From contig NZ_CP078145.1 in assembly GCF_019222765.1 (NCBI RefSeq), forward strand, positions 1,488,001-1,552,000: DNA of 64,000 nucleotides. Reading direction: 5' to 3'. A model generated the notes under the pieces. The model saw only the letters and a program-made list of their open reading frames with translations. It was not told the origin of the DNA and did no database searches. A program made the position numbers and the translations under genes. This DNA comes from Nocardia iowensis. GTDB lineage: Bacteria; Actinomycetota; Actinomycetes; Mycobacteriales; Mycobacteriaceae. This document shows, piece after piece, positions 54,130 to 62,912 of the stretch (positions are counted from its first letter, which is position 1; every line of letters starts with the position of its first letter).

Positions 54130-54756
54130 ATGGCAATAGAACGCGCGGAAGAAGTCGAGTCGGCGAGGAAGCGCAAGCGGCCGAGCCGCTTGGTGCTGGT
54201 GGCCGCGGGAGCGCTGGCGGCGTCGGCGGTCGGTTACGGTGTCGTGTCTGCCCCCAATTCCTCGGCCCAGGAGGAGGGTGACTCCACGAAGTCGGAAGAC
54301 ATCAAGTGCACGGGCGGCGAGGGCAAGATCACCATCTCCAAGAAGGGCGAAAAATACATCGGTGAGGCCTTTCTGACCGGCGAGTTCAAAGAGGACGGCT
54401 GCCCAGGTCCCAGTGACGATCCGATCGGCTCATCGGGGGAAATCTCCATCAAGGAAAAAGGCGAAGGCTGCGAGCTGAAGGCCAAAATCGCCGACGGTGA
54501 AGCCGAAGTGCAACAGGGCAAAGGAAATGAGACCGAGAAGGAGAAAGCCGACTCCGGTCAAGTCACCATGATGGCCCCGCTGAGTGAGGGTGATGCAAAA
54601 GTCACTCTCACCACGAGCACCGAGGACAAAGAGAGTGAGTCGGCGAAAGTGACCGGCACCGGATCTGTGCAGGGCTTGAAATTGTCCGACTGCTCAACGG
54701 TCCCGGAAGGTAATTTCACGGTGACCAACATTTCGGGCGAAATGAAGGGCAAGTAA
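54130..54756 (+). CDS. Exported four-cysteine protein, module 3
   Basis: 208 aa from ATG 54130; the frame is open upstream but the conserved ribosome-binding site fixes the start. Signal helix about 21-39, cleavage near SSAQ (44-47). Cys60, Cys91, Cys114 and Cys188. Mature part is very rich in Lys, Glu, Gly and Ser, with GKITISKKGEKYIGEAFLTGEF and DCSTVPEGNFTVTNIS. Module 2 is the closer relative. Function unknown. Confidence 0.75.
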   Translation: MAIERAEEVESARKRKRPSRLVLVAAGALAASAVGYGVVSAPNSSAQEEGDSTKSEDIKCTGGEGKITISKKGEKYIGEAFLTGEFKEDGCPGPSDDPIGSSGEISIKEKGEGCELKAKIADGEAEVQQGKGNETEKEKADSGQVTMMAPLSEGDAKVTLTTSTEDKESESAKVTGTGSVQGLKLSDCSTVPEGNFTVTNISGEMKGK

Positions 54757-54771
54757 GCAGCGACGTTGCCG

Positions 54772-54799
54772 CGCCGCGCCGTCAACGTTCGACGCGGCG
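54772..54799 (+). terminator. Hairpin between module 3 genes
   Basis: A 7-bp GC stem CGCCGCG/CGCGGCG (54772-54778 with 54793-54799), without a U-run. It is in the same place as the hairpin of module 2. Confidence 0.4.
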
Positions 54800-54855
54800 T
54801 TCGGCATCGAAGCGCTTTGCGCGAGGCAGGGATTCGTTCAGAGAAGGGGTGGCGT

Positions 54856-57135
54856 GTGCCTATCGGGCGCAGGGATGCTTTGGCACGTCTGGCAGTCACG
54901 ATGGCCCGATATCGGCGTCGGGTTTTCGCGGGTTGGCTGATCGCGGTCGCAGTCGGCATGCTGGGGCTACCCCACCTGCTGGGTTCGCTGGTCTCGCCGT
55001 CGGTAGAGGTCGCCGGCTCCGAATCACAACGGGCCGCAGCGGTTCTCGAGGATGGCCTGCCGTCCCTGGGCAACGAACCGATGATCGCGGTATTGCATTC
55101 CGACAAGCACCGATCGACGGATCCGGCTTTCCGCGCCTCGATCAGTGCCGCCATTCGCGCTCTCGGACACCAGGCGGGCGTCACGGGATCGATAGTGTTT
55201 CCGCTGGTCGGTGATCCGAAACCGGTATCGGCGATGGCCGAAACGCTGGAACCACTTCGCCCGCTGTTCCATGATGAACACACCGCCTACCTGATGGTTG
55301 GAACTACTGGCTCGGACCGGGAGCGCCAAGATCGAGTACCGGCGCAGCAGGCGGCGGTCGACCAGGCAACCCAAGCCGCGTCCGACGGTACTGTGCGGAC
55401 CTATTTTGTCGGCGTCTCCGCATTCGGGCAGGAAATGCAGCGCGCCGAGATCGCGGATCTGCTGCGTATCGAATTGATCGCGGTGCCCGTCGCGATCGCG
55501 GTGCTGTTGTTGGGCTTGCGAGCTCCGGTTGCCGCCCTGGTGCCCGCGGGCATCGCTGGAGCTTCGGTGGTGACCACCCTTGGATTGTTCGCCCTGTTGA
55601 CCGAGGTGTTCCCGGTGGACGGCATGCTGCTGGTCGGGGTCAACGCGGTCGGGCTGGGTATCGGGATCGACTACGCGTTGTTCGTCACCAACCGCTACCG
55701 GGAGGAATTGGCGGCCGGCGCCGACCAAGAGCAGGCGATCGCGACGGCGGGTGCCACCACGGGACGGACGGTGGTGTACTCAGGACTGCTCTTGATCCTG
55801 GCGGTCGTATGCCTGTTCATGGTGCGTTGGTACGTATTCGCGGAGGCCGCAGTCGGTGTCCTGGCGGTCACCGCGGTCGCGTTGGCGGCTTCGCTCTCAC
55901 TGCTGCCGGCCGCGCTGGTGTCGTTGACGCGGTGGCTGGAATGGCGTCCACGGTGGACATCTCGTTCTGTCCTTCGCACCGAGAGCACGTCCACAGGTAC
56001 GGAGTGGCTTGCCCGCTGGGCCGGGCACCTGATGCGCCACCCCTGGCCGTACGCCGTCGCGGTCACCGCGGGCCTCCTGTTGGCCGCGACACCCGTGCCC
56101 GACATGGCGCTGGGTATCAACCTGGAACGCCGTGCACTGGACGGGACACCGGACCGTATCGGCCACCAGTTGATGGACCCTGACGTGCCCGGCTTGGCGA
56201 GCGCGGTGTTCATTCTCCTGAGTCGCCCCGCTGACTCCGGCGAACCGGACACCGTGCCGCTATTGACCGCCCTGCGCGCGGATCCCGACGTGGCGGCGGC
56301 CAGCACGCTGGGCAACGGCGTCGACCTAACCGCCATCCTCGTCATTCCGCGGCATACCACCGACTCGCCGGCGGTGGTCGAGGTGGTGCGGCGGATCCGC
56401 GGGGAGGTTGTGCCTTCAGCGGTTCCACCCGGCACACCGGTGCTGGTGGGCGGTTCCAGCGCCCTCGTCGCCGATCTGCTCACCGAGACCTCCACGAAAC
56501 TGTGGTGGGTCATCGGCGCTGTGCTGGCGCTGATGTTCCTGATGCTGGTCGCCGTTCTCCGCAGTGTGCTGCTACCACTGAAAGCGATTCTGATGAGTCT
56601 GCTGTCGACCGGCGCGGCGTTCGGCTTGACCGTCCTGATCTTCCAGGGCGATGGCGACCACGACGCACTGAGCGGGTACGACCCGGGCCTGATCTGGCCG
56701 CAGGTGCCGTTGATCATGTTCGTTCTGCTGTTCGGTCTCTCCACGGACTACGAGTTGTTCCTCGTTCGCCGGATCCAGGAGGAATACCAGGCCACCGGGG
56801 ACAACCGCGGTTCGGTAGTGGCCGGTTTGGTGCGTACCGCTCGACCCATCACCCTGGCCGCCGCGATTCTCGCGGTCGCGTTCGGCAGCCTGTTGATCTC
56901 CGACATCAGCGGTTTGCAGCAATTCGGGTTCGCCACCGCCTGCGCGCTGATCATCGACGCCACCCTGATCCGGCTCATCCTGGTACCCGCGCTGATGCAG
57001 ATCATGGGTCGCTGGAACTGGTGGTTTCCCGCATTCCGCAGCTCGGCGGGCGGTGGCCGCGGCGGGCCCCGAGAGCACAGCCCGATCGATCGACCCGAAC
57101 GAGTACCAGACGCTGTCCCCGCCTTGAAGAATTGA
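54856..57135 (+). CDS. MMPL/RND-family transporter, module 3
   Basis: 759 aa from GTG 54856. An upstream GTG would add 30 residues, but this start aligns exactly with the starts of the other two transporters (xxxxxDALARLAVTMARYRRRV) and has AAGGGGTGG before it. Same motifs as its paralogues: GIGIDYALFVTNRYREEL and GLSTDYELFLVRRIQEEY. Substrate unknown. Confidence 0.9.
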   Translation: MPIGRRDALARLAVTMARYRRRVFAGWLIAVAVGMLGLPHLLGSLVSPSVEVAGSESQRAAAVLEDGLPSLGNEPMIAVLHSDKHRSTDPAFRASISAAIRALGHQAGVTGSIVFPLVGDPKPVSAMAETLEPLRPLFHDEHTAYLMVGTTGSDRERQDRVPAQQAAVDQATQAASDGTVRTYFVGVSAFGQEMQRAEIADLLRIELIAVPVAIAVLLLGLRAPVAALVPAGIAGASVVTTLGLFALLTEVFPVDGMLLVGVNAVGLGIGIDYALFVTNRYREELAAGADQEQAIATAGATTGRTVVYSGLLLILAVVCLFMVRWYVFAEAAVGVLAVTAVALAASLSLLPAALVSLTRWLEWRPRWTSRSVLRTESTSTGTEWLARWAGHLMRHPWPYAVAVTAGLLLAATPVPDMALGINLERRALDGTPDRIGHQLMDPDVPGLASAVFILLSRPADSGEPDTVPLLTALRADPDVAAASTLGNGVDLTAILVIPRHTTDSPAVVEVVRRIRGEVVPSAVPPGTPVLVGGSSALVADLLTETSTKLWWVIGAVLALMFLMLVAVLRSVLLPLKAILMSLLSTGAAFGLTVLIFQGDGDHDALSGYDPGLIWPQVPLIMFVLLFGLSTDYELFLVRRIQEEYQATGDNRGSVVAGLVRTARPITLAAAILAVAFGSLLISDISGLQQFGFATACALIIDATLIRLILVPALMQIMGRWNWWFPAFRSSAGGGRGGPREHSPIDRPERVPDAVPALKN

Positions 57136-57148
57136 CGTGAGCGGTTGG

Positions 57149-57170
57149 CCCGGTGGCGGGTGCCACCGGG
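57149..57170 (+). terminator. Hairpin after module 3
   Basis: A perfect 9-bp stem CCCGGTGGC/GCCACCGGG with a 4-base loop, 13 bases after the transporter stop. Confidence 0.55.
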
Positions 57171-57300
57171 CATGCCGGTGCTCGGGCGGCTTTGTCCGCT
57201 GCCTGGAGTTGGCGGGCTGCAACGGCTGGCTGACCGTGGACGCGCGACGTGGCATGAGCCGCGAATCAGTAGGGTGGTCTCAACCGGCCCTGATCGCCAT

Positions 57301-57329
57301 GTTGTGGCACAGTAGGGCACCGCCGTAAC
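57301..57329 (+). repeat. 5S rRNA 3'-end-like remnant
   Basis: It matches the end of 5S rRNA (47601-47628) at about 23 of 28 aligned bases, with the shared core AGTAGG.CACCGCCG.AAC. It is in the same orientation, after the MMPL block. It may be a footprint of duplication or insertion at the 5S end. Confidence 0.4.
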
Positions 57330-57445
57330 GCCTGCTCGTCGTTCACCGGTGGTCGGTTTCGCAGCAATCTCACAGGAAATACCCCTGGTCGAGCCCGGCA
57401 CAGGCCTCGATCATGGAGCGATATCGCAGGACAATGGAGGTGTGC

Positions 57446-58162
57446 ATGGCCGTCGCTACGACCACGGACGACCGGACAGCGGTCGTCGGTTCTCGTTGGT
57501 GGCGACCGAGGGTGCCCGCGACCGTCGGCTACCTGGCCGCGCTGGTCATTGTCACGTCGATCTTTTCGGGGCTGAGTGATTCGGCTCGGTCGAAGGTGGT
57601 GCTGCAGGCCAGCACCAATCTGCACAATCTGCTTCAGGGGCGGGTCGTCACGCTGCTGTCGAGTGCGCTGGTGATCGGCGATGTCGGCACCGCGTGGTTG
57701 ATCATGCCGCTGCTGGCCTGCCTGCTCGCACTGGCGGAACTGCGGTTCGGCGCGCTGCACATGGTTCGCGTCTTCCTGGCGGGGCACATCGGCGCGACGC
57801 TGCTCGTCGCGGTCGGGCTCTGGGTGGCCGTCGAGTTCGACTGGCTGCCCGCGAGCGTGCGCTGGAGCGAGGATGTCGGTATCAGTTACGGCGCGATGGC
57901 GTTGATCGGCGCGCTGGTCTTCGTCGTGCCGCACCGGCTGCGGATCGCCTGGGCCACAGTGTGGTTCGCGGCCGCGGTCGCCGGCGTGCTGCTCGGGCAG
58001 ACGTTCACCAATGTCGGACATCTGCTGGCCTTCTGCATCGGCTCGGCCGTCGGTTACGGCATGATCCGGACCAAGACGCCGGTCACTCGACGGTTCACCA
58101 AGGTTGAGCGAGCGTTGCTCGGTACCAGCGTGATTCTGGCCGCCGCGGTGCTCTTCGGCTGA
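57446..58162 (+). CDS. Rhomboid-like membrane protein
   Basis: 238 aa from ATG 57446, chosen because TGGAGG lies 5 bases before it. About six helices. Segments resembling rhomboids: NLHNLLQGRVVTLLSSALVIGD (L1 loop region), GHIGATLL, GISYGAMAL at the place of the catalytic GxSG serine, and NVGHLLAFCIGSAVGYG with the His. The Ser motif is GxSYG rather than GxSG, so activity is uncertain; many actinobacteria carry such rhomboid-like proteins. Substrate unknown. Confidence 0.65.
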   Translation: MAVATTTDDRTAVVGSRWWRPRVPATVGYLAALVIVTSIFSGLSDSARSKVVLQASTNLHNLLQGRVVTLLSSALVIGDVGTAWLIMPLLACLLALAELRFGALHMVRVFLAGHIGATLLVAVGLWVAVEFDWLPASVRWSEDVGISYGAMALIGALVFVVPHRLRIAWATVWFAAAVAGVLLGQTFTNVGHLLAFCIGSAVGYGMIRTKTPVTRRFTKVERALLGTSVILAAAVLFG

Positions 58163-58230
58163 GCGGCAAGGGCCGCGAGTCGAGGCGGGCTGACGTCAAC
58201 GGCCGTCGATCATTCACCTAGAGTGCTGGG

Positions 58231-58917
58231 GTGCGCCTAGTGATTGCTCGCTGTCAGGTCGACTATGTGGGGCGACTCACCGCCCATCTGCCGATGGCCC
58301 GTCGCTTGCTGTTGATCAAAGCCGACGGCTCGGTCCTCGTGCACTCCGATGGTGGCTCGTACAAGCCGCTGAACTGGATGAGCCCGCCGTGCTGGCTGGA
58401 AGAGCGTGGGGCCGCCGATCTTCCCGACGGCGCGAAAGCGCTCTGGGTCGTCACCAACAAGGGCGGCGAGGAACTGCGCATCACCATCGAGGACATCGAG
58501 CACGACTCCTCGCACGAGCTCGGCGTCGACCCGGGTTTGGTGAAAGACGGTGTGGAGGCGCATCTTCAGGTTCTCCTCGCCGAACACGTGCAGACCCTCG
58601 GCCCCGGCTACACGCTGATCCGCCGCGAATACATGACCGCGATCGGCCCGGTGGATCTGTTGTGCCGGGACGCAGGCGGCGCCACGGTTGCGGTCGAGAT
58701 CAAGCGCCGTGGCGAGATCGACGGTGTCGAGCAACTCACCCGCTACCTCGAGCTGCTGAACCGCGATCCGCTGCTCGCGCCGGTGGCGGGCGTCTTCGCC
58801 GCCCAGCAGATCAAGCCGCAGGCCCGCACGCTCGCCGAGGATCGCGGCATCCGCTGTCTCACACTGGATTACGACGCCTTGCGCGGCACCGAGAGTACCG
58901 AATTCCGGCTGTTCTGA
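58231..58917 (+). CDS. nucS: Mismatch-specific endonuclease NucS (EndoMS)
   Basis: 228 aa from GTG 58231. It makes double-strand cuts at G-T, G-G and T-T mismatches and is the actinobacterial replacement for MutS/MutL. The N-terminal beta domain begins [21 protein letters not shown]. The C-terminal RecB-like nuclease has Asp142, Glu156 and Lys158 (VDLLC, VEIKRRG). The last residues EFRLF match the sliding-clamp-binding tail. Same place as in mycobacteria, before the epimerase and thiolase genes. Confidence 0.96.
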   Translation: MRLVIARCQVDYVGRLTAHLPMARRLLLIKADGSVLVHSDGGSYKPLNWMSPPCWLEERGAADLPDGAKALWVVTNKGGEELRITIEDIEHDSSHELGVDPGLVKDGVEAHLQVLLAEHVQTLGPGYTLIRREYMTAIGPVDLLCRDAGGATVAVEIKRRGEIDGVEQLTRYLELLNRDPLLAPVAGVFAAQQIKPQARTLAEDRGIRCLTLDYDALRGTESTEFRLF

Positions 58918-58997
58918 GCTTCGGCAGCGGTCACCGCTGACCGGTCGGGTTCACACGGGCTGAGGCGCGCTTTCGATCGAGTAATAGTCTGGACGGC

Positions 58998-59306
58998 ATG
59001 CCCCGTCGGAAACCGCGCGCAGCCGGTCAGGTGGGTCGCTCGCGGACGGGCGGCGCACCGCTGGGGGATGTCTTCGGCCGGACCGAGGCGGGGCCGGGTG
59101 GCGACGAGACCTACGTCGTTCGCACCATCCCAGGCGCCCGTGCGGTGAAGATCTACCGCTGCCCGGGGTGCGACCACGAGATCGCGATCGGCGTCGCGCA
59201 CATCGTCGCCTGGCCCGCCTATGGCGGCGAGGACGATCGCAGGCATTGGCACCGTGGTTGCTGGAACGGCCGCCAGACCCGCGGCATCACCCGGCGCTGG
59301 TCATAA
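58998..59306 (+). CDS. Small conserved protein with a CxxC...HxHxxC zinc-type site
   Basis: 102 aa. A basic N-terminus (PRRKPRAAGQVGRSRTGG) is followed by TYVVRTIPGARAVKIYRCPGCDHEI and later HWHRGCW. The four-ligand pattern suggests a zinc-ribbon or treble-clef knob, as in HNH-like folds, but no nuclease motif is complete. It keeps its place after nucS in related genomes, as I recall. Function unknown. Confidence 0.75.
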   Translation: MPRRKPRAAGQVGRSRTGGAPLGDVFGRTEAGPGGDETYVVRTIPGARAVKIYRCPGCDHEIAIGVAHIVAWPAYGGEDDRRHWHRGCWNGRQTRGITRRWS

Positions 59307-59449
59307 GGAACTGTGCCGGACAAGGAGATTCGTCCGGAACGTGGCATTTGTTCCGAATGTCCGTGGCGTAGAAGTTAATTCTTCGAAACGCGCGTTTTGT
59401 CGCAAATCTTTTTACTGCGCAGGCTTACGTGGCCGACCCCGGGAATTAG

Positions 59450-59478
59450 GAAGGCCGCCCCGGTGTGGGACGGCCTTC
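59450..59478. terminator. Terminator between convergent genes
   Basis: An 8-bp stem GAAGGCCG/CGGCCTTC with a 13-base loop, between the CxxC protein gene and the DivIVA-like gene. Confidence 0.55.
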
Positions 59479-59526
59479 GAGCTGAATTCGGTTGGGGTAC
59501 TGCGTTAGTCGCCGCGTGGCCCGCCG

Positions 59527-60528
59527 TTAGTTGCTGATGTCGGCGTTCTCGCGCTCCTCGTCGACAATGTCATCCTCTTCGGAGGAAACCTCGGGGATGG
59601 CCTTGCGGCTGGAACCGGAGACCTGCTTGGTGTTGTTGCCGATCGACTTGCGCTGATCCGGAACACCGTCCAGCAGTTCGCTTTCCCGGTTGACCGCGGC
59701 GAGCATCGCGGGCACCGAGTCGAGCTGGCCGCGGATGCCGAGCAGCTGGGCGAGCACGCGGCCGCGCAGCACGCGCATCTCCTCGGCCAGTTCCTTCGCG
59801 TGCGCGATCTTGCGCTCGGAGGTCTGGGTCGCGGAGGTGATGAGGCGGTTGGCCTCGTCGGTCGCGTCCTTGATCCGCTGGGCGGCCTCGGCGCGGCTGG
59901 TGGCCTCCAGCTCTTCCATGGCGCGGGTGAGCTTGGTGCGCCGCTCGGCCATGGTGACCTCGAAGTCCTGCTGGGTCGCCTTGCGCTTGGCGTCGGCTTC
60001 CTTGCCGAGACGATCGGCCTCGGCCTGGGCGGCCTCGATGATCTTGGCGGACTCGGTGCGCGCGTTGGCAAGGGTCTGCTCGAACTCGATCTCGAGCGCC
60101 TCGCGCTTTTCCTTGGTTTCGGCCAGCAACGACTCGTACTTGCCACGCATCTCGGTGGCCTGCTGCTCCGCGATCGACACCATTTCCGCGGCCTCGGCCT
60201 GTGCCAGGGCACGGACCTCGGAAGCCTCGTCGGAGGCCAGCCGCAGCATCCGGGAGATGCGGTCGGACATGCCTTCCGCGGTGGTCGGCGGCACCGAGAG
60301 ACGGTCGACCTCCTTGCGGAGCTCGTCGATCTCGTCACGCGCGTCCTCGAGCTGGCTCGCGAGGTTACGGGCTTGTGCCGCAGCAGCATCCCGGTCGGTA
60401 GCGGTGACCCTTAGTTCGGCGTCGAAGCGGTCGAAGTAGTTGCGTACCTCGTCTTGCGCATAACCCTTGCGCACAACGGTGAAGGGCAGTGCAACGAAGC
60501 GATTGCGATCGGACTCAGGTGACGACAT
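59527..60528 (-). CDS. DivIVA-like coiled-coil protein
   Basis: 333 aa from ATG 60528; a GTG three codons earlier is possible. The N-terminus LPFTVVRKGYAQDEVRNYFDRFD is the DivIVA membrane-binding motif (F..VRRGYD.EVD type). The rest is a long Glu/Ala/Arg coiled coil to about residue 280, then an acidic tail. Such proteins sit at poles or curved membrane and organise wall growth. It is not Wag31 by context (no ftsZ cluster); it resembles the second DivIVA-type coiled-coil protein of mycobacteria. Confidence 0.82.
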   Translation of the reverse strand: MSSPESDRNRFVALPFTVVRKGYAQDEVRNYFDRFDAELRVTATDRDAAAAQARNLASQLEDARDEIDELRKEVDRLSVPPTTAEGMSDRISRMLRLASDEASEVRALAQAEAAEMVSIAEQQATEMRGKYESLLAETKEKREALEIEFEQTLANARTESAKIIEAAQAEADRLGKEADAKRKATQQDFEVTMAERRTKLTRAMEELEATSRAEAAQRIKDATDEANRLITSATQTSERKIAHAKELAEEMRVLRGRVLAQLLGIRGQLDSVPAMLAAVNRESELLDGVPDQRKSIGNNTKQVSGSSRKAIPEVSSEEDDIVDEERENADISN

Positions 60529-60614
60529 GGCACACAAACTACAGCCTACAGAGACCTGATGGTGACTCGACCGCGAATGTGATTCCGAAGAGTTTTTCGC
60601 ACCCGATCTTGATA

Positions 60615-61088
60615 CTAGTGCGTAACATTCGCGTTCGGCTCGACCAACTCGATCAGCACACCGCCAGCATCCTTCGGATGGATGAAATTGATGCGGGAAT
60701 CCGCTGTTCCAGGCCTCGGCGCCTCGTACAGCAAACGCAGGCCCCGCGCGCGCAGGTGCGCGGAGACCGCATCGATGTCGGTGACACGGTAGGCCAGTTG
60801 CTGCAGGCCCGGCCCGTTACGGTTGATGAACTTGGCGATGGTGGACTCGTCGTCGAGGGGGGCTAGCAACTGCAGGGCAGTCGCGCGATCGGGGGCGCCG
60901 GGCAGCGAAAGCATCGCCTCGTGCACGCCTTGGGCCTCGTTGACCTCGCGGTGGGTCTCGATCATGCCGAGATTCTCGGCGTACCAGGCGACCGCGACCT
61001 CGAGGTCGGGCACCGCGACCCCGACGTGGTCGATGGCGACGACGTAGTCGGCGGGGATGAAATCGGACGAATCGCTGACGTTGCTCAC
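60615..61088 (-). CDS. mce: Methylmalonyl-CoA epimerase
   Basis: 157 aa from GTG 61088. It interconverts the (2R) and (2S) forms of methylmalonyl-CoA between propionyl-CoA carboxylase and the B12-dependent mutase. It is a vicinal oxygen chelate protein; metal ligands include His21 (AIDHVGVAVPDL) and Glu147 (GVLIELVEP). FIHPKDAGGV is the family signature. It is divergent from the thiolase gene, with a shared 94-bp promoter region. Confidence 0.94.
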   Translation of the reverse strand: MSNVSDSSDFIPADYVVAIDHVGVAVPDLEVAVAWYAENLGMIETHREVNEAQGVHEAMLSLPGAPDRATALQLLAPLDDESTIAKFINRNGPGLQQLAYRVTDIDAVSAHLRARGLRLLYEAPRPGTADSRINFIHPKDAGGVLIELVEPNANVTH

Positions 61089-61182
61089 CCCTCGAAGGTA
61101 GCCCGTACCTGCGTACCGGCAACCGGGGCGCAGCGGTTACCGTGGAGTACGAATCCTGTGAAACAAGATAGCGAGGCTAGTC

Positions 61183-62361
61183 GTGACCACTTCCGTGATC
61201 GTCTCAGGTGCACGTACCCCAGTCGGTCGGCTGCTCGGCGGTCTGAAGGACTTCAGCGGTTCCGATCTCGGCGGCTTCGCCATCAAGGCGGCGCTGGAAC
61301 GCGGCGGCGTCGCGCCCGAGCAGGTCGACTACGTGATCATGGGCCAGGTGCTCACCGCGGGTGCGGGCCAGATGCCGGCGCGGCAGGCGGCCACGGCCGC
61401 GGGCATTCCGATGGACGTGCCCTCGGTGACCGTGAACAAGGTGTGCCTGTCCGGCATCAACGCCATCGCCCTTGCCGATCAGCTGATCCGGGCGGGCGAG
61501 TACGAGATCGTCGTCGCGGGCGGCCAGGAGTCGATGAGCCAGGCCCCGCATCTGCTCGAAAAGAGCCGCGAGGGTTTCAAGTACGGCGATGTCACGCTGC
61601 GTGACCACATGGCCTACGACGGCCTGCACGACATCTTCACCGACCAGCCGATGGGCGCGCTGACCGAACAGCGCAACGACACCGAGCCGGTCAGCCGCGC
61701 GGACCAGGACGCCTTCGCGGCGGCCTCGCACCAGCGTGCGGCCGAGGCGTGGAAGAACGGCATCTTCGACGACGAGGTGGTACCGGTGTCGGTGCCGCAG
61801 CGCAAGGGCGACCCGCTGCTGGTCGCCGCCGACGAGGGTATCCGCGCCGACACCACCGTCGAGTCGCTGGCCAAGCTGCGCCCCGCGTTCCGCAAGGACG
61901 GCACGATCACCGCGGGCACCGCTTCGCAGATCTCCGACGGCGCCGCCGCGGTGGTGGTGATGAGCAAGGCCAAGGCCGAGGAACTCGGCCTGAGCTGGCT
62001 GGCCGAGATCGGCGCCGCGGGCGTCGTCGCGGGTCCCGACTCGACGCTGCAGGACCAGCCGGCCAACGCCATCGCGAAGGCTTGTGCGCGCGAAGGCATT
62101 TCGCCTGCCGACCTGGATCTGGTGGAGATCAACGAGGCGTTCGCCGCGGTCGGTGTCGCCTCGACCAGGAAGCTGGGCATTGATCCGGCGAAGGTGAACG
62201 TCAACGGCGGCGCGATCGCGGTCGGCCACCCGCTCGGCATGTCCGGCGCGCGCATTCTGCTGCATCTGGTGTTCGAGCTGAAGCGCCGCGGTGGTGGCGT
62301 CGGCGCTGCCGCCCTGTGCGGTGGTGGCGGCCAGGGTGATGCGCTGATCGTCCGGGTCTAG
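61183..62361 (+). CDS. Acetyl-CoA acetyltransferase (thiolase)
   Basis: 392 aa from GTG 61183. It condenses or splits acetoacetyl-CoA. Cys88 (NKVCLSG) is the nucleophile, His349 is in [13 protein letters not shown], and Cys379 is in [11 protein letters not shown]. Length and motifs fit the degradative or biosynthetic tetrameric thiolases such as mycobacterial FadA4. Confidence 0.95.
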   Translation: MTTSVIVSGARTPVGRLLGGLKDFSGSDLGGFAIKAALERGGVAPEQVDYVIMGQVLTAGAGQMPARQAATAAGIPMDVPSVTVNKVCLSGINAIALADQLIRAGEYEIVVAGGQESMSQAPHLLEKSREGFKYGDVTLRDHMAYDGLHDIFTDQPMGALTEQRNDTEPVSRADQDAFAAASHQRAAEAWKNGIFDDEVVPVSVPQRKGDPLLVAADEGIRADTTVESLAKLRPAFRKDGTITAGTASQISDGAAAVVVMSKAKAEELGLSWLAEIGAAGVVAGPDSTLQDQPANAIAKACAREGISPADLDLVEINEAFAAVGVASTRKLGIDPAKVNVNGGAIAVGHPLGMSGARILLHLVFELKRRGGGVGAAALCGGGGQGDALIVRV

Positions 62362-62382
62362 TCCCCGCCCGAGTCCTCGACG

Positions 62383-62407
62383 GCCCCGCGAATTTCGTTC
62401 GCGGGGC
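62383..62407 (+). terminator. Thiolase terminator
   Basis: A perfect 10-bp stem GCCCCGCGAA/TTCGCGGGGC with a TTTCG loop, followed by TTTGTCGTTT. Confidence 0.85.
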
Positions 62408-62462
62408 TTTGTCGTTTCGTGCGCGGGCTCTGTCGTTTGGTGCACCGGGCTGTGTCGTTCCA
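62401..62462 (+). repeat. Three 20-21-bp tandem repeats
   Basis: Units start at 62401, 62421 and 62442 and share GGGCT.TGTCGTT. The first overlaps the right arm of the terminator. Confidence 0.7.
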
Positions 62463-62490
62463 GCGGGCAAGATCGCGATGTGACCCGTCC

Positions 62491-62510
62491 CACTACGACG
62501 CGTCGTAGTG
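62491..62510. promoter_or_regulatory. Perfect 20-bp palindrome, likely operator
   Basis: CACTACGACGCGTCGTAGTG is fully self-complementary and lies 11 bases before the DUF3817 gene. A dimeric repressor site is the simplest reading; the regulator is not in the window. Confidence 0.6.
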
Positions 62511-62521
62511 CATCCGGCACA

Positions 62522-62899
62522 ATGGTGCGCATGGGCAATATCTTCGACCTGAGCACCGTCGCGAAGCGGTTTCGTTTCATCGCGGTGCTCGAGGCGATCT
62601 CGTGGGCTTTTCTGATCGTCGGCATGGTGTTCAAGCGGCTCCCGGAGCCGGTGTTATGGCCGGTCAAGGTGTTCGGCATGACGCACGGCATCATCTTCAT
62701 GCTGTTCGTGATCGCCGTCATCGTGACCGCGCGTGAACTGGCCTGGAACGCGAAGACCACGGTGCTCGCGCTGCTGTCGAGCATCCCGCCGTTCTGCACC
62801 GTGGTGTTCGAGATCTGGGCGGTCCGGTCGGGCAAGCTGGGTGAACTGAGCAACGGGAATTCTGCCGACTCCGGAGCCCCGGCCGCCGCCGCGTCGTGA
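62522..62899 (+). CDS. DUF3817 membrane protein
   Basis: 125 aa from ATG 62522; ATG 62531 is also possible. Three helices: FIAVLEAISWAFLIVGMVF, the region around VFGMTHGIIFMLFVIAVIV, and LALLSSIPPFCTVVFEIWAV. The pattern RF..VLEAISW.FLI.GM..K and HG.IF..FVI is that of DUF3817, found across actinobacteria. The C-terminus is a disordered Ser/Ala tail. Function unknown. Confidence 0.82.
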   Translation: MVRMGNIFDLSTVAKRFRFIAVLEAISWAFLIVGMVFKRLPEPVLWPVKVFGMTHGIIFMLFVIAVIVTARELAWNAKTTVLALLSSIPPFCTVVFEIWAVRSGKLGELSNGNSADSGAPAAAAS

Positions 62900-62912
62900 C
62901 AAACTGGAAACC

